Below, one piece after another: positions 59,203 to 64,000 of a DNA stretch of 64,000 nucleotides. The stretch spans positions 229,811 through 293,810 of the forward strand of contig CAZBFP010000002.1 of assembly GCA_964491265.1 (NCBI GenBank), given 5' to 3'. Below the pieces are notes generated by a model. The model was given only the letters and a program-made list of their open reading frames with translations, was not told the origin of the DNA and did not search any database. This stretch comes from JBBAGC01 sp964491265 (GTDB taxonomy: Bacteria; Spirochaetota; UBA4802; UBA5550). Made by a program: the position numbers and the translations under genes. How positions within the stretch are numbered: position 1 is the first letter of the stretch; each line of letters starts with the position of its first letter.

Positions 59203-61383
59203 ATGAACAAATTAATGAAATTATTAATACTTACATTGACGGTTTCCCTGCTTTTTACTGCTTGTGGAGGTGGTAGCGGTGGTTCATCGGGTTCACCAAT
59301 GACAGATGAGGAGATCGTAGCTGCAGATAACGATGATCTTGATATAGCATATGGAAGCAGTGATGATATAAATAATGTAACAACACATTTAATTCTGGTG
59401 ACAGAAGGTACTTATGGTTCTACTATTACATGGTCAAGCAGTCATCCGGGTATAATTGCAGCGGACGGTACTGTAACTAGGCCTCCTTATGGTACAGGAG
59501 ACGCAACTGTTACCTTGACCGCAACTATTATTAAGGGGAGTATTTCAGAAACTAAAACATTTACACTCATAGTAAAGCAAACCCCTCCAACAGAAGCAGA
59601 AGCCGTTGCAGCAGATAAAACTTCACTTGTGATCGGTTATGCAGAAGGAGATCACGCTGGTAGTGTAACTCAGAATGTTACGCTTCCGACCTCAGGTTCC
59701 AGCGGTACTACAATAACCTGGGGAACAAGTAACTCCGGTGTTATAACTATTGGTGGCGTAGTAACACGTCCGACTTTTGGTTTGGGAGACGCTACAGTTA
59801 CTTTGACAGCAACTATAACGAAGGGTAGTGCTTCTGATACTAAAACATTTGCGCTTACTGTTAAAGAAGCTCCCCAAACAGATGCTCAGGCAGTAGCTGC
59901 AGATAAAGCTTCACTGGAGATCGGTTATTTAGGTTCAGACAGTGCGGGCAGTGTAACTCAGAATGTTACGCTTCCGACCTCAGGTTCCAGCGGTACTACA
60001 ATAACCTGGGGAACAAGTAACTCCGGTGTTATAACTATTGGTGGCGTAGTAACACGTCCGACTTTTGGTTTGGGAGACGCTACAGTTACTTTGACAGCAA
60101 CTATAACGAAGGGTAGTGCTTCTGATACTAAAGACTTTATTATTACAGTTAAGCAAACCCCTCCAACAGATACAGAAGCTGTAGCTGCAGATACAACTTC
60201 TCTTGTGATTGGTTATTCCGGTTTAGACAGTGCTGGCAGTGTAACTCAGAATGTTACTCTTCCGACATCAGGTTCCAGTGGTACAACAATAACCTGGGTA
60301 ACAAGTAATTCTAGTGTTGTAAGTATAGATGGTACTGTAACCCGTCCTTCTGATGGTTCCGGAGACATTACAGTTATTTTAACAGCAACTATAACGAAGG
60401 GTATTGTTTCTGATACTAAAGATTTTACTCTTACTGTTAAAGAAGTGCCTTTAGCAGGAACAAATATGGCATACACGCTTCCTTCCAGTATAAGCTTTAA
60501 TATGAGATACATACCTGGCGGCACATTTCCACAATATAATGGTTACCAGACCATTAACCAGACCATTAGTACCCCATACTGGATGGCAGAGACTGAGGTG
60601 ACCTATGAATTATGGATTGCCGTATATGAATGGGCAGTAAATGGTACAGGTGGGGCTGTAGGTGAAGGGGAATACACTATCCCGAGTTTAGGAAGAAAGG
60701 GTAGTGTTGAGGATGGTTCCGGAATGACAAATCAGCATCCTGTAACTATGGTAAGTTGGCGTGCAGCAATGGTATGGTGTAACGCGCTTACAGAGTATTA
60801 TAACGCAAATAATGGAACAGATGCCGATCTTGATCTGGTCTATTATACAGACAGCGGATACACAACGCCGATAAGAACAGCGACTGATTCGACGACGATA
60901 ACAGCAACAACTGATGGTAGTCAGGACAAACCTTATGTAAAATCTATAGCGAAAGGCTTTCGCCTTCCGACAAGTATGGAGTGGGAGTGCGCTGCACGTT
61001 ATATAGATGGAACAAACTGGACACCGTCCATGGCGGTAAGCGGTGGTACAGAATCATATACAGGGATTGATGCACAGAGGGACTATGATAGTTTTAGCCC
61101 GTTTGCCTGGTATGGCAATTCTATAACAGAACCAAATGGCAATACAATAACAACGCAGCCGGTTAGGCAAAAATACGAAAACTCTCTCGATCTCTATGAT
61201 ATGAGCGGCAATGTGTTTGAATGGTGTTTTGACTGGCATCCGTCGTATAGCGGGCAAGCCCGCGTTCAACGGGGCGGTAGCTGGGCATCCAGAAGGGACT
61301 ATCTGCAATTGTTTATGCTAGCCAACAGCTACCCGTATACCGAATACGTCGTCATGGGCTTACGCTTTGTGAGGACTCAGTAA
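59203..61383 (+). CDS. lipoprotein with Ig-like repeats and C-terminal FGE-sulfatase/CLec domain (candidate DGR target)
   Basis: 726 residues from ATG 59203, chosen because GGAGG lies 6 bases before it; ATG 59179 has none. Lipobox LFTAC (Cys about residue 19). Four tandem atrophied Ig-like domains of about 96 residues (about 30-415; each with AVAADxxSLxIGY and TVTLTATITKG), of which two share 183 identical bases. C-terminal domain (about 430-726) is the formylglycine-generating-enzyme/sulfatase-modifying fold: MRYIPGGTF, ETEVTYELW, HPVTMVSWRAA, FRLPTSMEWECAAR, MSGNVFEWCFDW, RGGSW, GLRFVRT. The same fold is used by DGR variable proteins such as Treponema TvpA. Surface ligand-binding protein expected, not an enzyme. 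Confidence 0.88.
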   Translation: MNKLMKLLILTLTVSLLFTACGGGSGGSSGSPMTDEEIVAADNDDLDIAYGSSDDINNVTTHLILVTEGTYGSTITWSSSHPGIIAADGTVTRPPYGTGDATVTLTATIIKGSISETKTFTLIVKQTPPTEAEAVAADKTSLVIGYAEGDHAGSVTQNVTLPTSGSSGTTITWGTSNSGVITIGGVVTRPTFGLGDATVTLTATITKGSASDTKTFALTVKEAPQTDAQAVAADKASLEIGYLGSDSAGSVTQNVTLPTSGSSGTTITWGTSNSGVITIGGVVTRPTFGLGDATVTLTATITKGSASDTKDFIITVKQTPPTDTEAVAADTTSLVIGYSGLDSAGSVTQNVTLPTSGSSGTTITWVTSNSSVVSIDGTVTRPSDGSGDITVILTATITKGIVSDTKDFTLTVKEVPLAGTNMAYTLPSSISFNMRYIPGGTFPQYNGYQTINQTISTPYWMAETEVTYELWIAVYEWAVNGTGGAVGEGEYTIPSLGRKGSVEDGSGMTNQHPVTMVSWRAAMVWCNALTEYYNANNGTDADLDLVYYTDSGYTTPIRTATDSTTITATTDGSQDKPYVKSIAKGFRLPTSMEWECAARYIDGTNWTPSMAVSGGTESYTGIDAQRDYDSFSPFAWYGNSITEPNGNTITTQPVRQKYENSLDLYDMSGNVFEWCFDWHPSYSGQARVQRGGSWASRRDYLQLFMLANSYPYTEYVVMGLRFVRTQ
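59662..60132 (+). repeat. identical tandem repeats in the Ig-like coding region
   Basis: Bases 59662-59844 and 59950-60132 (183 bases each, period 288 = 96 codons) appear identical, while the linkers between them differ. The fourth domain (60238-60420) is more diverged. Indicates recent duplication or gene conversion and a likely site of copy-number variation. Confidence 0.85.
61264..61380 (+). other. candidate DGR variable region
   Basis: The last 39 codons run from RVQRGGSW to GLRFVRTQ. Where related DGR targets have Asn codons (AAC) in the template, this gene has tcc, gac, gcc, aac, agc, tac, tat, acc, tac, gtc, gtc: mostly NNC codons in which only the first two positions vary. The invariant frame (W, L, N, P, G-x-R-F) is kept. 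The pattern fits adenine-directed mutagenesis. Template repeat and reverse transcriptase are not in the window. Confidence 0.5.
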
Positions 61384-61439
61384 ATAATAGGAATGCTATC
61401 TCAAGCAATTTAAGTAAGTTATATAAGATTTAACTAGCA

Positions 61440-61467
61440 CGGGAGTTCAATTATTTTTGAACTCCCG
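61440..61467. terminator. hairpin downstream of the candidate variable region
   Basis: CGGGAGTTCAA (61440-61450) pairs perfectly with TTGAACTCCCG (61457-61467), loop of six bases. No U-tract follows, so it is a weak terminator; DGR variable regions often have a hairpin or cruciform just downstream, although closer than the 57 bases here. Confidence 0.5.
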
Positions 61468-61533
61468 GGATTATTCATAACAGTCTAATTCTCAGCTAGT
61501 AAAACCCCTCTGTATCTTTTCTGATAAAATACC

Positions 61534-61620
61534 TTATGTCTTTTCATCTCCCGCAATTTTCAACTTTTACCTCCAAATAACCAGCCATTTTCTGATCGTC
61601 AGAATTTGGCTATATAAAAT
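61534..61620. repeat. lipoprotein-region repeat module Y, copy 2
   Basis: Second nearly full copy of the 87-base module of 58983-59069. The hairpin is imperfect here (AGCCATTTTCTGA versus TCAGAATTTGGCT). The remaining 375-base gap up to the outer-membrane gene carries nothing else recognisable. Confidence 0.8.
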
Positions 61621-61758
61621 AAGTGCAAAAGCCCGGAAAGGCTTGCAATTATTCTGACAGTGATATAGGGTTGTGTTAAATATAAAAATGCCAATTACTT
61701 CCATGAATATTTATATAACTTAATGGTAAAGCATATATGTTAATAATTATGGAAGGTT

Positions 61759-63159
61759 ATGAAGAATTTAATAAGTTTTCTAATAGTCTCAGTTCTAATA
61801 TTCTCTACCCAGATTCTTAATGCAGATTATTTAATTCTTAAAGATGGCACTCATCTTAAGGGCTCTATAGTTAATACTAATAAGGATTTTACTTCTATTA
61901 AATCAGATGGGAGTGAGGTTCAAGAGGTTCCAACTCCTAATATTTTAAAGGTAATAAGAAAACCTTTATACCTGGAAAAGCTGAAAATCTACAAATCTGA
62001 TAATACAGTCTTTGATGCTTATTGTGTAGACTATGATCCGCATTCATATACTTTTCTTAAAGAATTGACTGATGATAAGGATATAGTAGTTCCCGCATCA
62101 GAGATAATGTACTTCGAGTCTGCATTAAATCCATCAAACATAAGTTTTAAATTATCAACGGCCTCAGTTTCTATTAAATGGGAATCCCCTGTGAAATCAG
62201 TAAAGTCTTACAGAGTGTATTTCAGGAAAAAAGGTGAGGATAATCTTGATCTGGCCAGAGAAACAGAAAAACTTCAGTTTGTTTTAGAAAATCTTATCGG
62301 CGGTTTAGAGTATGAATTTCTGGTAAGAAGCGTTAATGATGACGGCTTTGAGTCTTTCCCGGGACGGTCGGTTTCATTTACTACAATTAATCAGCCTCCG
62401 ACAAGGCCCGGACCAATATCTATAAAGAAATCATCAGGTAAAGATATATTGTTGAGCTGGGGTAAATCTCAGGATATTGACGGAACCGTTGACTATTACA
62501 ATGTATATACGAAAACAGGTTCCAGTTCTAAACAGATAGGGAAAACGAAAGAAACTAAATATAATTATAGTCCCCGTAGTCTATTCCAAAGACATATATT
62601 CAGCATAAAGGCTGAAGACAACGCCGGACTTGAGTCTGAAGAGAGATTTTCAGATCCCTATTCTTCTAAATATTATTCAGTCAGATTAGAAGCCGCATAT
62701 TTACAACCATCCGGAGATCTGGAGCATTTATTTGATCCCGGGAAAGCCCTATTAATTACAGCCACTATGAATAATTATTATATGCATGGTCTGTCTATTG
62801 GCCTGCAAGGTGGTTATTATTCTTTTACCAGCGGTAAACAGCTTGGAGTTAATAGTTATGATAGCTATTATGCAGTGCCTTTAATGGTTTATGGCGGATA
62901 TAAATTTGGCATATCAGAAACGATATATGTGGAACCATCAATATCTTCAGGTTTTTGCTTCGCTGGACTTGAATACAAAAATAACGGAATAAGTAGAACA
63001 GCTACTGCTTACAATCCAATAATTAAAGCCGGGATTGCTGCAGTTTATGTTATTGATAACATTGAGTTTGGTGCGGGCCTGTACTATTCGAGCATATTGG
63101 AGAGTAATGCCAGACTGAATTCTATGCTGATGAGCCTGAGCGCAGGCTACATGTTTTAA
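61759..63159 (+). CDS. outer-membrane beta-barrel protein with fibronectin type III domains
   Basis: 466 residues. Signal peptide about 1-22 (ISFLIVSVLIFSTQILNADY), a short N-terminal SH3-like region (LILKDGTHLKGSIVN), two fibronectin type III domains (about 130-212 with SFKLSTASVSIKWESP and YRVYFRKK; about 216-305 with RPGPISIKKSSGKDILLSWGKS and YYNVYTKT), and a C-terminal part (about 310-466) of alternating hydrophobic strands ending in SAGYMF, an aromatic-terminated barrel signal. Probably an outer-membrane anchored surface protein. Followed 18 bases later by a lipoprotein gene, likely co-transcribed. Confidence 0.8.
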   Translation: MKNLISFLIVSVLIFSTQILNADYLILKDGTHLKGSIVNTNKDFTSIKSDGSEVQEVPTPNILKVIRKPLYLEKLKIYKSDNTVFDAYCVDYDPHSYTFLKELTDDKDIVVPASEIMYFESALNPSNISFKLSTASVSIKWESPVKSVKSYRVYFRKKGEDNLDLARETEKLQFVLENLIGGLEYEFLVRSVNDDGFESFPGRSVSFTTINQPPTRPGPISIKKSSGKDILLSWGKSQDIDGTVDYYNVYTKTGSSSKQIGKTKETKYNYSPRSLFQRHIFSIKAEDNAGLESEERFSDPYSSKYYSVRLEAAYLQPSGDLEHLFDPGKALLITATMNNYYMHGLSIGLQGGYYSFTSGKQLGVNSYDSYYAVPLMVYGGYKFGISETIYVEPSISSGFCFAGLEYKNNGISRTATAYNPIIKAGIAAVYVIDNIEFGAGLYYSSILESNARLNSMLMSLSAGYMF

Positions 63160-63177
63160 ATAATGAGGTAGGTAATT

Positions 63178-64000
63178 ATGTTTAAAAGAATAATCTCTCT
63201 TGTATTTGCAATAATATGTTCGGCAATGCTTTTAAATTGCGGGAATATGCTAGAGGATAGTATAGATAATGCTTCCGGGGGATTAATAAATTATTACGAT
63301 GTTAATCTCTCTTCACTTGATGTTTCAGCAGGAGTGCTTTCCTTCGAACAAGCCAAAACTGTGTACAGTGTTGAAGTGGCATATGATGTATCGGCAATAA
63401 CTATAACTGCGGTAGCATCTGATCTTGAGGCTGCCATTAGAATTAATGATATAAGTTATAATAATTATCATGGTCAGTATATTAAAAGCCTCGATGCCGG
63501 GAATAATATAGTTGAAATCATAGTCATCGCGCCGGATGGGATAACCACTAAGCAGTATTTTATTTCAATTAATCGTTTATCTCAAGGACTGAGCAATAAT
63601 GCCAATTTATCTAATCTAGCAACATCTGCAGGGAGTCTGTCCGGTTTTGACTCGAATGGGACAGTTTACAATGTTGAGGTTTCTAATGCCACTTCAACAA
63701 TTACAGTAACGCCTACAGTAGCTGGAACTGGAGCTACTGTTAAAGTGAATGGCACTACAGTTGCCTCTGGTTCATCATCAGGTATTATTAATCTGGTTGT
63801 AGGAAGTAATGTAGTCGAAATAGTAGTTACTGCACAGAACGGTCAGACTACAAAGACTTATGTAGTGTCAGTCAATAGACTGGAACAGGTCCTAAGCAAT
63901 AATGCCAATCTATCTAATTTGACAACCTCTGCAGGGAGTTTGTCTGGCTTTGATTCTAATAAGACAGCTTATAATATTGAGGTTGCTAATGCCACTTCTT
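63178..64000 (+). CDS. lipoprotein with cadherin-like beta-sandwich repeats, 3' end beyond window
   Basis: 274 codons visible, open at the right edge. Signal peptide MFKRIISLVFAIICSAMLLNC with loose lipobox LLNC. Three repeats of about 101 residues: the first diverged (from NLSSLDVSAGVLSF), the next two near-identical starts (LSNNANLSNLATSAGSLSGFDS at 63592 and 63895, period 303 bases). The pattern NLSxLxTSAGSLSxFDSNxTxYxVxV matches cadherin-like beta-sandwich domains (PF12733-type) common in bacterial surface proteins. GAGG is 8 bases before the ATG. Confidence 0.85.
   Translation, partial: MFKRIISLVFAIICSAMLLNCGNMLEDSIDNASGGLINYYDVNLSSLDVSAGVLSFEQAKTVYSVEVAYDVSAITITAVASDLEAAIRINDISYNNYHGQYIKSLDAGNNIVEIIVIAPDGITTKQYFISINRLSQGLSNNANLSNLATSAGSLSGFDSNGTVYNVEVSNATSTITVTPTVAGTGATVKVNGTTVASGSSSGIINLVVGSNVVEIVVTAQNGQTTKTYVVSVNRLEQVLSNNANLSNLTTSAGSLSGFDSNKTAYNIEVANATS

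Noticed and set aside
61384..61758. Search for a DGR template repeat next to the candidate variable region
   Set aside because: No second copy of the GGCGGTAGCTGG or GGGCTTACGCTTTGTG segments and no reverse transcriptase frame were found in the window.

Overview
The window looks like a chromosomal segment of a diderm, flagellated bacterium. A spirochaete-like organism (Spirochaetota) is the best guess, but this is inference, not proof. Reasons: many secreted lipoproteins with loose lipoboxes, chemotaxis and flagellar-switch genes (mcp, cheW, fliM), a bactofilin, a gram-negative type YidC, a membrane-bound EtfD-like oxidoreductase, and a Treponema TvpA-like lipoprotein. Base composition is moderately AT-rich. 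Intergenic regions carry many small palindromic repeats.

Layout: 1-3.7 kb, chemotaxis (partial MCP, CheW), an SDR39U1-type epimerase and a YwaF-like membrane protein. 3.9-8.6 kb, the conserved rpmH-rnpA-yidD-yidC-jag-mnmE block. 8.6-14.1 kb (minus), a complete branched-chain amino-acid ABC transporter livJ-livH-livM-livG-livF ending in an inositol-monophosphatase-family gene. 14.5-18.4 kb, dus, a small zinc-ribbon protein, TPR and membrane proteins, a lipoprotein, a bactofilin and a lone OadG-like subunit. 18.8-23.9 kb (minus), a polyamine operon speA, carboxynorspermidine dehydrogenase, nspC, speB. 24.4-31.8 kb, a LysM/M23 peptidase, ispG, the EtfD-like protein and a K+-dependent membrane pyrophosphatase. 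32.4-39.5 kb, an unknown exported protein coupled to fliM, an assembly gap inside repeats, a degenerate M23 protein, and an apparent STAS-pth-xpaC-telA-DJ-1 run. 40.1-43.8 kb, a membrane protein, two paralogous GT4 glycosyltransferases and a methyltransferase. 43.8-48.9 kb (minus), polA, a cyclic-nucleotide-binding protein and a hybrid histidine kinase. 49.1-49.8 kb, a Phd/VapC toxin-antitoxin pair. 49.7-54.3 kb (minus), trpDCFBA behind a trp leader with tandem Trp codons and an attenuator. 54.7-56.2 kb, comM. 56.4-64 kb, an accessory block of surface lipoproteins and an outer-membrane protein separated by homologous repeat modules.

How the parts work together: the polyamine operon encodes arginine to agmatine to putrescine, then carboxyspermidine to spermidine without S-adenosylmethionine decarboxylase. 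The trp cluster lacks anthranilate synthase (trpE/G), so the first step must be encoded elsewhere. The two glycosyltransferases and the methyltransferase overlap and probably build one envelope glycan or glycolipid.

Most noteworthy: (i) the C-terminus of the FGE-fold lipoprotein (59203-61383) has the spacing and NNC codon bias expected of a diversity-generating-retroelement variable region, with no template repeat or reverse transcriptase visible here; (ii) the trp leader, in which a near-leaderless Trp-Trp leader peptide, a 24-bp palindrome on the promoter and a 2:3 / 3:4 attenuator coincide; (iii) at least two MITE-like families, one copy with an 8-bp target duplication between xpaC and telA, another nested inside a different repeat. 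No transposase, CRISPR array, rRNA or tRNA gene was recognised.
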